A DNA stretch of 9,642 nucleotides from Victivallales bacterium (GCA_017543165.1 JAFYGL010000070.1:1-9642), one strand, 5' to 3'; positions 1 to 7,655 are shown, counted from the stretch's first letter. The notes: generated by a model from the sequence alone, not told the origin. Made by a program: numbers and translations.

Positions 1-3000
1 ACAGATGCGCGTTCAGGCCAGCCTGAAGGCTTCTCTGGACATCCTCGTCGAATGCATTGGCAGTGAGAGCAATAATCGGTATCTTCTTGGCATCTGGGCG
101 GTCCATGCCCCGAATGCGCCTTGTGGCTTCCAGGCCATCCATTTCAGGCATCCTCATATCCATCAGAATGGCATCATAGTACCCTGGCTCGTGCCCGCTG
201 AACATTTCCACGGCGATTCGCCCGTTTTCTGCCAGGTCCGCTTCAATCTCCCGCATGCTCAGCACCATCATCATGATTTCCGCATTGACTTCCACGTCTT
301 CCGCCAGCAGGACGCGTCTTCCCTTGAGGTCCGCCGTCCTCTTTGTCAGTGCCTCATTCTTACGGCGGAAGGCATCCCTGAATTCATCCATTACGCTGCC
401 CGCGAACAGAGGCTTTGCCACAAACGTATCCACTCCAGCGGCCTTTGCCTCGTCTGCAATGTCATCCCAGTTGAATGAAGTCAAGATAATGATTGGCGCC
501 TCGTGCCCCACGATGGCGCGGATCTGGCGCGTCGTCTCGATGCCGTCCATTTCAGGCATCCTCCAGTCAACCAGTATCAAGTCATAGTCTTCCCTTCTGC
601 CATGCCTGATTCTAATCTTGTCAAGAGCCTCGTGTCCTGATTCCACTGTATCGCAGTGAATGCCGATTTGCCCCAGAATGATCTTGGCGTGTTCCAGTGC
701 AGTCGTGTCATCGTCAATCACAAGCACGCTCATTTCATGAGGATTCAGATTGTCCTCATCCACTGTCACGCCATTTCTCTCTGATTCATCAAGCGTAACG
801 GTTACAGTGAACGTAGTGCCGACACCTTTTTCGCTTTCCACATCAATATGGCCATTCATCAACTCCACGATGCTCTTGGTGATTGGCATTCCAAGGCCTG
901 TGCTGCCGTATCTGCTTGTGGACGAGGAATCCTCCTGGCTGAAAGCCTCGAAAATACGGGGGATGAATTCGCGGCTCATGCCGATGCCTGTATCCTTGAA
1001 AGAAAGTTTGAGCGTTGCTTTCCCATTATATCTGGGACCTTCCTCGACCAGGAAGGTGACTGTGCCGCCGGCAGGCGTGAACTTAACGGCGTTGCCCAGG
1101 ATGTTTATCATGACTTGCTTCAGTTTCGTGGCGTCGCCAATGTAATAGTCGTCGATTTTTCCCATAGTCCTGCATTCATACTGCAGTCCCTTGTCCTTGC
1201 ACTGGCCACTGACCATGCTGTTGACCTGCTCAAGGCACTTGGAGAAATAAAACTCTTCTTTCTTTATCACCATGCGCCCTGATTCAATGCGGCTCATATC
1301 CAGTATTTCATTGATGATGCTCAGCAGATGATTCGCTGATTCGCCAATCTTCACCAGATATTCCTTAACTTTGTCGGAAGCGGTGGGATCATTCATGGCT
1401 ATGTTGTTCAAGCCGATGATGGCGTTCATGGGCGTGCGTATCTCGTGGCTCATATTGGAAAGAAATGCCGTCTTGGCATGGTTTGCCTGCTCTGCCGTGT
1501 CCAAGGCATCGCTGAGAGCCTGCTGCTGTGCCATGGAGTTACGCATTTCCTCGTCAATGTCTGAAAAGACCACGCCTATGGAGTTTATGGCCTGGTCGTC
1601 CAGTTCTACTGACTGGCGCACGCCAGCCATCCGCAGCATTAGATACTTTTCCTTTCCCTTGTAAACCTCAAGGAATCTGTAGGAAATGACCTGGTGCGTC
1701 TTCAGTTCCTCGCGTATGTTCTCAGGTTTAATGAAGGCAAAATAGCCTTCTTTATACTGCTCCGCCACATAACTGTCGCCATAAGACTTGAATTTCTCAA
1801 GATATGTAAACGTCGCCCCCTGTGCGGGCGCCTCGCTGTGGCTTGGGTCGTTGCGGTAGCAAATGGCCTTGTCCTTTTCCAAGTCCACATAGTACACGCT
1901 TTTATAATCGGCGGCAAGCGCGTTTATCATCTTGGTCTGTTGTTCCTGCTGCTCCTTCCGCTCCAATAGTTGCTGCTGCAAAGCCAGGCGCTGTTCCAGT
2001 TCCATGCGCTTGACGCGGTTTTCCGTATCCGTGGCCTCCTTCTCCAATGCCAGTTTTGCATTTTTACGCATCTGAAAGACAATGAACACAAACATCGCGC
2101 CAAGCAGCAGGGCTGTCAGTATGGATTGTAAAAGACATCGGCGTATGATTCCGCTTGAAACATTGCTGATTTTTGTGCCTATTACGCTTTCCCTGACCAG
2201 GTAGGTCAGCATCCAGTTGGTGCCAACTACAGGCACATAGCTCAACGTTTCGTAGGTATTGTCGTATATAAACTCAACTACGCCGCGCCTTCCGTCGGCG
2301 AAGTCCTTTTTGACAGTTGCCAGAGAATAGCCTTTTACCATTTGCGCATGTTCCAGTGCCTCCAGCAGATTGTCTTCAGCAGCCAATCCGCCCAGTACCA
2401 GATTGCTTAGCGGAGAGCCGTCCTTTGTGAAGATGTTGCAGAATGTGACATCCGAATTTTGGGATTTCAAAGAGGCGCCCCCAAGTATGACATCCATGTT
2501 GCTCTCCATGAAACATACCACGAGCTGCTTTCCTTCAATGTAATAATTCCTGTCGTGAATCGGCATGGCGATAACAACATGCTTTTCGGAATCGCCAGAC
2601 CTTCTGACGGAGATTTCCGCGTTGGAAATGGTATTGTAATCAAAGGAATAAAGATTTGCCTCCTGGCGAATGCCTTCATCTGCCGTATATACGGAACCGT
2701 CCTTGTCAACAAATGCAAAGCGTTTCAAGTTGAACAACTGCTTCATGCGACGCTGGTAGGCTCGCATGCTTTCAATATTCGAAAGGTCTGTTTCGGCTAT
2801 CATTCCAACGGCGATTTCCAGTGTGCGGATATTGCCCTTCAAGTTGTTTTCGACAACCTGCTCTCTGCGGGACGCCAGTTCATCCAAATACAGAATACTC
2901 ACGGAACCAGCAGCCTCCATGGCGTCCTTGCGAGCGCTCTTTTCAGTCCATATCGTGCCTAGAATAAGAATAGCAATGACAATGCTACTCCCGAGCAGAA

Positions 3001-3037
3001 CGACACAAGTCGTTTTTTCCTTCAAAACACTTGCCAT
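1..3037 (-). CDS. Hybrid sensor histidine kinase with two receiver domains (3' end outside window)
   Basis: Membrane-bound two-component hybrid kinase that should autophosphorylate on His and pass phosphate to its own receivers. The minus-strand frame is open from ATG at 3037 to the left edge, giving 1012 visible residues and no stop. In order: membrane helix about 10-31; extracytoplasmic sensor region about 35-290, dCache-like, ending in the typical TNWMLTYLVRESV; second helix about 302-322; Gln/Glu/Lys-rich coiled coil about 323-365; PAS-like region about 366-490; HisKA H-box SHEIRTP with His531; HATPase with N-box Asn649, G1 DTGIGM at Asp682 and G2 STGLGMP near 711; receiver 1 from about 769 (IDDD pocket, phosphoacceptor Asp824 in VDWRMPEMDG, AKPL lysine); receiver 2 from about 906 (AED pocket, Asp960 in MDMRMPEMDG), cut at GLNAHL just before its expected KP motif. 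All key residues are present, so it should be active. An Hpt or output domain could follow beyond the edge. It is divergent from the glycosidase gene. The ligand is unknown. Confidence 0.93.
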   Translation of the reverse strand, partial: MASVLKEKTTCVVLLGSSIVIAILILGTIWTEKSARKDAMEAAGSVSILYLDELASRREQVVENNLKGNIRTLEIAVGMIAETDLSNIESMRAYQRRMKQLFNLKRFAFVDKDGSVYTADEGIRQEANLYSFDYNTISNAEISVRRSGDSEKHVVIAMPIHDRNYYIEGKQLVVCFMESNMDVILGGASLKSQNSDVTFCNIFTKDGSPLSNLVLGGLAAEDNLLEALEHAQMVKGYSLATVKKDFADGRRGVVEFIYDNTYETLSYVPVVGTNWMLTYLVRESVIGTKISNVSSGIIRRCLLQSILTALLLGAMFVFIVFQMRKNAKLALEKEATDTENRVKRMELEQRLALQQQLLERKEQQEQQTKMINALAADYKSVYYVDLEKDKAICYRNDPSHSEAPAQGATFTYLEKFKSYGDSYVAEQYKEGYFAFIKPENIREELKTHQVISYRFLEVYKGKEKYLMLRMAGVRQSVELDDQAINSIGVVFSDIDEEMRNSMAQQQALSDALDTAEQANHAKTAFLSNMSHEIRTPMNAIIGLNNIAMNDPTASDKVKEYLVKIGESANHLLSIINEILDMSRIESGRMVIKKEEFYFSKCLEQVNSMVSGQCKDKGLQYECRTMGKIDDYYIGDATKLKQVMINILGNAVKFTPAGGTVTFLVEEGPRYNGKATLKLSFKDTGIGMSREFIPRIFEAFSQEDSSSTSRYGSTGLGMPITKSIVELMNGHIDVESEKGVGTTFTVTVTLDESERNGVTVDEDNLNPHEMSVLVIDDDTTALEHAKIILGQIGIHCDTVESGHEALDKIRIRHGRREDYDLILVDWRMPEMDGIETTRQIRAIVGHEAPIIILTSFNWDDIADEAKAAGVDTFVAKPLFAGSVMDEFRDAFRRKNEALTKRTADLKGRRVLLAEDVEVNAEIMMMVLSMREIEADLAENGRIAVEMFSGHEPGYYDAILMDMRMPEMDGLEATRRIRGMDRPDAKKIPIIALTANAFDEDVQRSLQAGLNAHL

Positions 3038-3042
3038 TTAAA

Positions 3043-3049
3043 CCACCTT
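3043..3049 (-). promoter_or_regulatory. Ribosome binding site of the hybrid kinase
   Basis: Minus-strand AAGGTGG lies 5 bases before the ATG at 3037. It is a good Shine-Dalgarno match and supports that start, which is followed at once by a Lys-containing N-terminus and the first membrane helix. Confidence 0.75.
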
Positions 3050-3073
3050 ATTTCCTGCTGTCTTTTTGTGTAC

Positions 3074-3099
3074 GCCCACTTCTCTGTGGGCTAGTGCCC
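3074..3099. other. Two mutually exclusive small hairpins in the kinase leader
   Basis: GCCCAC (3074-3079) pairs with GTGGGC (3086-3091) around a 6-base loop. GGGC (3088-3091) can instead pair with GCCC (3096-3099) around a 4-base loop. The two stems share 3088-3091, so only one can form at a time. Neither is followed by a T-run in either direction, so they do not look like intrinsic terminators. If the promoter at 3102-3130 is real, the first hairpin is in the 5' leader of the kinase mRNA. Confidence 0.4.
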
Positions 3100-3101
3100 G
3101 T

Positions 3102-3130
3102 AATATACCTTGTCAACGTCTATTTGCCAT
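3102..3130 (-). promoter_or_regulatory. Possible sigma-70-type promoter of the hybrid kinase
   Basis: On the minus strand, ATGGCA (3125-3130, four of six matches to the -35 consensus) and TATATT (3102-3107, five of six matches to the -10 consensus) are separated by 17 bases. Transcription would start near 3095 and give a leader of about 58 bases. A perfect TTGACA (3111-3116) lies only 3 bases upstream of TATATT, too close to pair with it. Assigned by eye only; the host's promoter consensus is not known. Confidence 0.35.
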
Positions 3131-3153
3131 TCGCCACAGGCCTTTTCGCGGAA

Positions 3154-3182
3154 TTCCCGCCCCGTTCCCGCCCCGTTCCCGC
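3154..3182. repeat. 11-bp tandem repeat, about 2.6 copies
   Basis: The unit TTCCCGCCCCG occurs perfectly at 3154-3164 and 3165-3175, followed by a partial TTCCCGC at 3176-3182. The 11-bp period is close to one DNA helical turn, so each unit would present the same face of the helix. It lies about 80-110 bases upstream of the glycosidase start and could be an array of regulator sites or a slippage-prone tract. Seen directly; function is inferred. Confidence 0.85.
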
Positions 3183-3201
3183 TTGCAAATCAGGCAAATG
3201 G

Positions 3202-3224
3202 TATCATTGTATTTCGCCATGGCG
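3202..3224 (+). promoter_or_regulatory. Possible -10 box and overlapping palindromic operator for the glycosidase
   Basis: TATCAT (3202-3207) matches the -10 consensus at five of six positions, but no good -35 sits 16-18 bases upstream, as would fit an activator-dependent promoter. Just downstream is the perfect palindrome CGCCATGGCG (3215-3224), close to the predicted transcription start, where a repressor would sit. A GCAAAT direct repeat (3185-3190 and 3194-3199) lies just upstream. The sequence elements are real; their roles are guesses. Confidence 0.25.
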
Positions 3225-3250
3225 GCGACTATTTGAAAATCCGCCATAAA

Positions 3251-3255
3251 AAGGA
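3251..3255 (+). promoter_or_regulatory. Ribosome binding site of the glycosidase
   Basis: AAGGA ends 7 bases before ATG at 3263. This places the true start at 3263 rather than at the in-frame TTG at 3110, which would add 51 residues encoded by the repeat region. Confidence 0.75.
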
Positions 3256-3262
3256 AAACACA

Positions 3263-6200
3263 ATGCTAGACAAACAATTCGCCAATCCAGGCGCCGAGTA
3301 CCGCGACGCGCCATTCTGGTCATGGAACTGCAAACTCAATGAAGATGAGCTGCGCAGGCAAATACGCATATTCAAGGAAATGGGGATGGGGGGCTTCTTC
3401 ATGCACCCGCGTGTAGGCCTCAACACCCCGTATCTCTCCGCAGAATTCCTAGGCAGGGTGGCGGACTGCATAGACGAGGCCAAGAAGAACGGCATTCTGG
3501 CATATCTGTACGATGAGGACCGCTGGCCTTCCGGCACGGCAGGCGGCATGGTGACATGCCATCAAGAATACCAGGCACGCTTCCTTGAACTGCGCTTCAC
3601 GCCAGATGTGCGGCGTCCAGAAGCGGAATTGTTCCTGCAATCATACCTTGTCAGGCAGAACGAAAAAGGGGAGCTTCTGGAATACCGCCCCTGCCCCCGC
3701 GATTTACAGGACTGCCCTGGTTTCATCCAGGTCTGGTGCAGCCGCGTCCTCAACGAGCCGCTGCCCCGCTTCAATGACACGCCATACGTGGACACACTCA
3801 ATCCAAGGGCGATTCGCGCCTTCCTGGAAGCCACCCATGAAAAATACAGGGCACGCTTCAAAGACGATTTCGGCAAGGCAATCCCCGCCATCTTCACGGA
3901 CGAGCCGCAGATGGTGTTCCCGCAAATGCCTGTCTTCGCACTGGACAAGGCAAACATCTCCATTCCATATACAGACGACTTCCCTGAAACCTACAGGCAA
4001 CGCTGGAATGCCGACTTCTTCGCCACGCTTCCTGAAATATTCTGGGACCTGCCAGACGGCAGGCATTCGCCGCACAGATACCGCTACCATGAACATGTGG
4101 CAGAGCGTTTTGCAGAGGCGTTTGCAGACACCATCGGCAAGTGGTGCCAGGAAAACGGCATCGCCAGCACTGGCCATCTCATGCTGGAGCCACGCCTGGA
4201 AAGCCAGACACGCGCAGTGGGCGAGGCAATGCGCAGCTACAGGTCATTCCAAATGCCAGGCATCGACCTTCTCTGCGACGACGAGGAACTATCCACCGCA
4301 AAGCAGGCGCAAAGCGCGGCACGGCAATACGGCAGGAAAAGGGTGCTCAGCGAACTGGACGGCGTAACAGACTGGGACTTCCCATTCTACGGGCACAAGG
4401 GGCAAGGCGACTGGCAGGCCGCCCTGGGCGTGAACATGCGCGTGCCGCACCTGGCATGGCTCTCAATGGCGGGCGAGGCAAAGCGGGATTACCCCTCGCC
4501 CATTGGACCGCAGGCCGCCTGGTACAAAAAATACAACATAATCGCACGGCATTTCGCGCGGCTCAACGTGGCATTGTCCCAGGGCAAGGCGATCTGCCGC
4601 ATCGCTGTGATACATCCCATTGAATCCTACTGGCTGCTATATGGACCAAAGTCGGAGAACGCCCTGAAAATGCAGCAGGCTGAAGATGATTTCGCCTCAC
4701 TGTTCCAATGGCTGCTGAAGGGATTGCTGGACTTCGATTTGCTGTGCGAGGCACTTCTTCCCGAACAGAATGTGCATTGCGAAGGCACTTCGCTATGCGT
4801 GGGCGAAATGCAATACCAGGTCGTGCTGGTGCCTCCCAGCATAACGTTGCGGAGCAGCACCCTAGCCGCATTGGAGAATTTCCGCCATAATGGAGGCACT
4901 GTGATTTTCGCGGGGCAGGTCGCAAGCCTTTGCGACGCCCTGCCCTCGCCTCGCGCCAGTGAATTGGCCGCATCATGCGCAAAATGCGACTTCAACAGGC
5001 AGGCCTTGCTTGAAATACTGGAGCCATGGCGCGAAGTCAATGTGCTGCTGCGTCCAGAAGGCACGTCGGCAATCGCAGCGCACAAGACGGATGGCACACC
5101 AATCAGCGGCTTCCCTGACGCGGCAGGCACTCCCGCGCAGGACCTGCTGTATCAGTTCAGGGAATGCGAGGATGGCTCGCGCATACTCTTCATCGCCAAC
5201 ACGCGCCGCACTGGAAACGCCTCCGTCTCAACTGTGCTGGTCAAGGGCAAGTGGCAACTGGAAAACATGGACACTTCCAGCGGCGAAATCACGCCATTGC
5301 AGGCAGAGCAAAAGGACGGATGGACCAGGCTGCCATTCGACTTCTATCCACATGGGCATCTTTTGCTGCGCATGTCCCCCGCCCCATCCAGCAATGGCAT
5401 GGCATTGCCACACCATCCCATCGCAAACGATTTTCTTGAGCCATTGATTGCCGCACGTGTGCCTGGAAGGCAAATGCCATTCACACTGGACGAGCCAAAT
5501 GCCATGATGCTGGACATGCCAGAATGCAGTATCGACAATGGCCCCTGGATGCCAGCGGAGGAAATATTGCGGCTGGACAACAGGGCAAGGCAGCATTTCG
5601 GCATGCCGCTCCGCCAGGCTCGTTCTGTGCAGCCCTGGGTGCACCAGACTGCCCCGCGCCATTTGGGCAAGGTGGAATTGCGCTATGCAATCGAGTGCCG
5701 CAACAACATTCCCGCCACTGAACTGGCAATGGAACAGCCCCAAAAGGCAAGCCTCATCCTGGATGGAATGCCAATTCCATTCAATGACAATGGCTTTTGG
5801 ATAGATTCATGCCTCCGCAAATGCAAACTGCCCCCATTGCCCCAGGGACTGCACACGCTCACCGTGATTTATGACTACGACACGGAAACCTGCCTGGAAC
5901 GCATCTATATCCTCGGCTCATTCGGCGTAATCGTGGAGGCGGACCGCTGCATGCTTGATGCAGCGCCAACCTCATTGCACTGGGGCGACATTGCAAACCA
6001 GGGACTTCCCTTCTACGGCGGTAATCTCACATACCACACTTCCTTCACCATACAGCAAAAGGGCAAATACTGCCTGCGCCTGCCTTCCAGACTATCAGAA
6101 ATGCAGGCCGAACTGTCCGTCGGCCAGGCTCGCCGCGAAGCGGACTTCACTTCATTCAAGGGTGCATTGGTGGATGTCTCATTGGACGGCCGCCAAATTG

Positions 6201-6439
6201 GCGACATTGCCTTCGCCCCGTTCTCGCTCGCGTTAGACACACTGGAACCTGGAAAACACACGCTGGACCTCAAACTGTTCTGCACACGCATCAATGGATG
6301 CGGAGCAGTGCATCTCTCCCACCGTGTGCGCTACTCAGGCCCTGCCTCGTACAGGACACTTGGCAACCACTTCTCATACGACTACGTCCTGCAAGCCCAA
6401 GGCATCCTGCGCTCGCCGCTTATAATGCGCATCCCTTGA
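3263..6439 (+). CDS. Large glycoside hydrolase, GH106/alpha-L-rhamnosidase-like
   Basis: A 1058-residue protein, probably a retaining or inverting exo-glycosidase acting on plant or host glycans. The N-terminal part (about 1-425) reads as a TIM barrel with hallmarks of the GH106-like group: NPGAEYRDAPFWSWN at the start, GGFFMHPRVGL, and YDEDRWPSG. Candidate catalytic acids are Asp213/Glu214 in FTDEP and Glu364 in LSELDG; this follows the barrel-strand pattern and is not proven. Residues about 440-600 resemble the Rossmann-like/trimerisation domain of such enzymes (RIAVIHPIESYW, then PPSITL and GGTVIFAG). After that come beta-sandwich regions, ending with a galactose-binding-like fold (about 900-1058: GGNLTYHTSF, then YRTLGNHFSYDYVL). 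There is no signal peptide or membrane helix, so it is probably cytoplasmic and would act on imported oligosaccharides. The gene stands alone between the divergent kinase and a convergent operon. Family membership is fairly sure; substrate is unknown. Confidence 0.85.
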   Translation: MLDKQFANPGAEYRDAPFWSWNCKLNEDELRRQIRIFKEMGMGGFFMHPRVGLNTPYLSAEFLGRVADCIDEAKKNGILAYLYDEDRWPSGTAGGMVTCHQEYQARFLELRFTPDVRRPEAELFLQSYLVRQNEKGELLEYRPCPRDLQDCPGFIQVWCSRVLNEPLPRFNDTPYVDTLNPRAIRAFLEATHEKYRARFKDDFGKAIPAIFTDEPQMVFPQMPVFALDKANISIPYTDDFPETYRQRWNADFFATLPEIFWDLPDGRHSPHRYRYHEHVAERFAEAFADTIGKWCQENGIASTGHLMLEPRLESQTRAVGEAMRSYRSFQMPGIDLLCDDEELSTAKQAQSAARQYGRKRVLSELDGVTDWDFPFYGHKGQGDWQAALGVNMRVPHLAWLSMAGEAKRDYPSPIGPQAAWYKKYNIIARHFARLNVALSQGKAICRIAVIHPIESYWLLYGPKSENALKMQQAEDDFASLFQWLLKGLLDFDLLCEALLPEQNVHCEGTSLCVGEMQYQVVLVPPSITLRSSTLAALENFRHNGGTVIFAGQVASLCDALPSPRASELAASCAKCDFNRQALLEILEPWREVNVLLRPEGTSAIAAHKTDGTPISGFPDAAGTPAQDLLYQFRECEDGSRILFIANTRRTGNASVSTVLVKGKWQLENMDTSSGEITPLQAEQKDGWTRLPFDFYPHGHLLLRMSPAPSSNGMALPHHPIANDFLEPLIAARVPGRQMPFTLDEPNAMMLDMPECSIDNGPWMPAEEILRLDNRARQHFGMPLRQARSVQPWVHQTAPRHLGKVELRYAIECRNNIPATELAMEQPQKASLILDGMPIPFNDNGFWIDSCLRKCKLPPLPQGLHTLTVIYDYDTETCLERIYILGSFGVIVEADRCMLDAAPTSLHWGDIANQGLPFYGGNLTYHTSFTIQQKGKYCLRLPSRLSEMQAELSVGQARREADFTSFKGALVDVSLDGRQIGDIAFAPFSLALDTLEPGKHTLDLKLFCTRINGCGAVHLSHRVRYSGPASYRTLGNHFSYDYVLQAQGILRSPLIMRIP

Positions 6440-6450
6440 ACTGGCTTTTT

Positions 6451-6471
6451 CGCGCGGCCATTGGCCGTGCG
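6451..6471. other. GC-rich hairpin in the convergent gap
   Basis: The 83-base gap between the convergent glycosidase and oxidoreductase genes contains CGCGCGGCC (6451-6459), loop ATT, and GGCCGTGCG (6463-6471), a 9-bp stem with one G-T pair on the plus strand. It is preceded by TTTTT (6446-6450), so neither strand has a T-run after the stem. It may be an atypical or factor-assisted terminator, or may protect 3' ends. The rest of the gap shows nothing recognisable. Confidence 0.5.
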
Positions 6472-6522
6472 TCAGGACGCGATGTTTCCATGCAGCTGTT
6501 GGCGTGCTGGACTTTTCCGCCA

Positions 6523-7626
6523 TTATTTTTTGGCTTTTTTCGTAGCCTTCTTTTCGGGGACAAGTTTGTTGTTGACCTTGACGATCTTGCCAGTCTCGCA
6601 GCTCTCCATGCAGGCGGCGACCGCGGCCAATGCCTTGTAGCCCTTCATGCCGTCGAAGGGCATGTCCGCGCCGTCCAGGAGGCAATCCACGAACATGTCT
6701 GGAATGCCGCTGGCAACCTGGCGTTCGTTGGTGGCCATTGCGCCCACCTTGTACTTGATTTGCTCGCCGTTCTTCAGATAGACTTCCACGCCGTATTGCT
6801 CGCTGCCGCCCAGGACCATTGTACCCTTTGTGCCGTAGAACGTGGTCATGTTGTCGCCCTGCCCGTAGTATGTCCAGCTGGCGGTGAGTTGCCCGATGAT
6901 GCCGTTTGCCATCTTCATGATGCATACCGCATTGTCATCCACTGTGATGGGCTTGCCTTTTTCGTTCTTCTTGTCAAAGGTGCCGATAAAAGCGGCAGCC
7001 TCGGCAAAATCCGTATCAAGCAGATATGGGATGAGATAGCACTTGTGCACGCCAAGGTCGCCCATGCATCCCACATACGCCTTTTCCTTCTTGAAGAACC
7101 AGGTGTGGTTGCCCTTGTCCTGGGACCACATCTCTGGGCCGCCGTGGCCGAATGTGGTGCGGAATGTCATGATATCGCCGATAATGCCTTCCTTCAGAAG
7201 TTGCTTTGCCTTGATGTGGGGCGGCATAAGGCACTGGTTGTGCCCAATCATGAGGGTTTTGCCGCAGGCCTTTGCCGTGCGTATCATGGCGGCGGCCTCC
7301 TCCAGGCTGGTTGCCATGGGCTTTTCGCAAAGGACGTGCTTGCCTGCCTTAAGCGCGGCTATGGTGAGGCGCGCATGCTCGCTGTTGGGCGTTGCCACGA
7401 CGACTGCATCGATTTTTGCATTGTCAATGATGGCCTTCTCGCTGGCAACAACGACTTTCTTGCCTAGACCGAAAAGTTCGGCAAGATGCTCGGCACGCTC
7501 GCGTATCGGGTCATAGACCGCCACGATTTCCGCACGTGGATTCTTGGATAATTCTGCAGCATGGCGGTACAATGCAATGCTGCCTGCCCCGAAAATACCA
7601 AAACGCACTAGTTCCTTCTTTGCCAT
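6523..7626 (-). CDS. Gfo/Idh/MocA-family NAD(P)-dependent oxidoreductase
   Basis: A 367-residue soluble dehydrogenase of the glucose-fructose oxidoreductase / inositol dehydrogenase family, which oxidises or reduces a hydroxyl of a sugar or cyclitol using bound NAD(P). The N-terminal Rossmann domain has GIFGAGSIA (10-18), an acidic residue after the second strand (VYDP) and the family's EKP motif (Glu101-Lys102-Pro103 in LCEKPMA). The C-terminal domain carries the catalytic pattern GDLGVHK with Asp190 and His194. ATG 7626 is chosen because GGAGAG (7634-7639) sits 7 bases before it; the in-frame ATG at 7641 has no ribosome site. The last residues are an unusual Lys/Ala tail (KKATKKAKK). It is the last gene of the operon, 29 bases after the flippase-like gene. 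Its substrate cannot be read from the sequence; members range from sugar dehydrogenases to NAD-using glycosidases such as GH109. Confidence 0.9.
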   Translation of the reverse strand: MAKKELVRFGIFGAGSIALYRHAAELSKNPRAEIVAVYDPIRERAEHLAELFGLGKKVVVASEKAIIDNAKIDAVVVATPNSEHARLTIAALKAGKHVLCEKPMATSLEEAAAMIRTAKACGKTLMIGHNQCLMPPHIKAKQLLKEGIIGDIMTFRTTFGHGGPEMWSQDKGNHTWFFKKEKAYVGCMGDLGVHKCYLIPYLLDTDFAEAAAFIGTFDKKNEKGKPITVDDNAVCIMKMANGIIGQLTASWTYYGQGDNMTTFYGTKGTMVLGGSEQYGVEVYLKNGEQIKYKVGAMATNERQVASGIPDMFVDCLLDGADMPFDGMKGYKALAAVAACMESCETGKIVKVNNKLVPEKKATKKAKK

Positions 7627-7633
7627 GTCAATT

Positions 7634-7639
7634 CTCTCC
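7634..7639 (-). promoter_or_regulatory. Ribosome binding site that sets the oxidoreductase start
   Basis: Minus-strand GGAGAG lies 7 bases before ATG 7626 and overlaps the codons of the alternative upstream ATG at 7641, which itself lacks any purine-rich site. The shorter protein is therefore preferred. Confidence 0.65.
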
Positions 7640-7655
7640 ATGTTGTAATTGTATC

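Noticed and set aside
5..2962. Several plus-strand open frames (for example 5-478, 848-1282, 2459-2962)
   Set aside because: All are antisense shadows of the continuous minus-strand hybrid kinase frame, whose domains are unmistakable.
3110..3262. N-terminal extension of the glycosidase from an in-frame TTG at 3110
   Set aside because: It would translate the tandem repeat and promoter-like DNA, lacks a ribosome site and does not resemble the family N-terminus; ATG 3263 has AAGGA at the right spacing.
3562..5750. Minus-strand and alternative-frame open frames inside the glycosidase
   Set aside because: They are short, lack ribosome sites and recognisable motifs, and overlap a well-supported coding frame.
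6519..6540. Possible plus-strand intrinsic terminator (GCCA, loop, TGGC, then TTTTTT)
   Set aside because: The stem has only 4 bp with an 8-base loop, and the T-run is explained by the lysine codons of the oxidoreductase tail on the other strand. It may help termination but is too weak to call.
6298..7467. Plus-strand open frame of 389 codons opposite the oxidoreductase
   Set aside because: It is antisense to a clear Gfo/Idh gene and the glycosidase 3' end, and its product has no recognisable domain.
7627..7641. ATG 7641 as the oxidoreductase start
   Set aside because: It has no ribosome site, whereas ATG 7626 is preceded by GGAGAG at a 7-base spacing.
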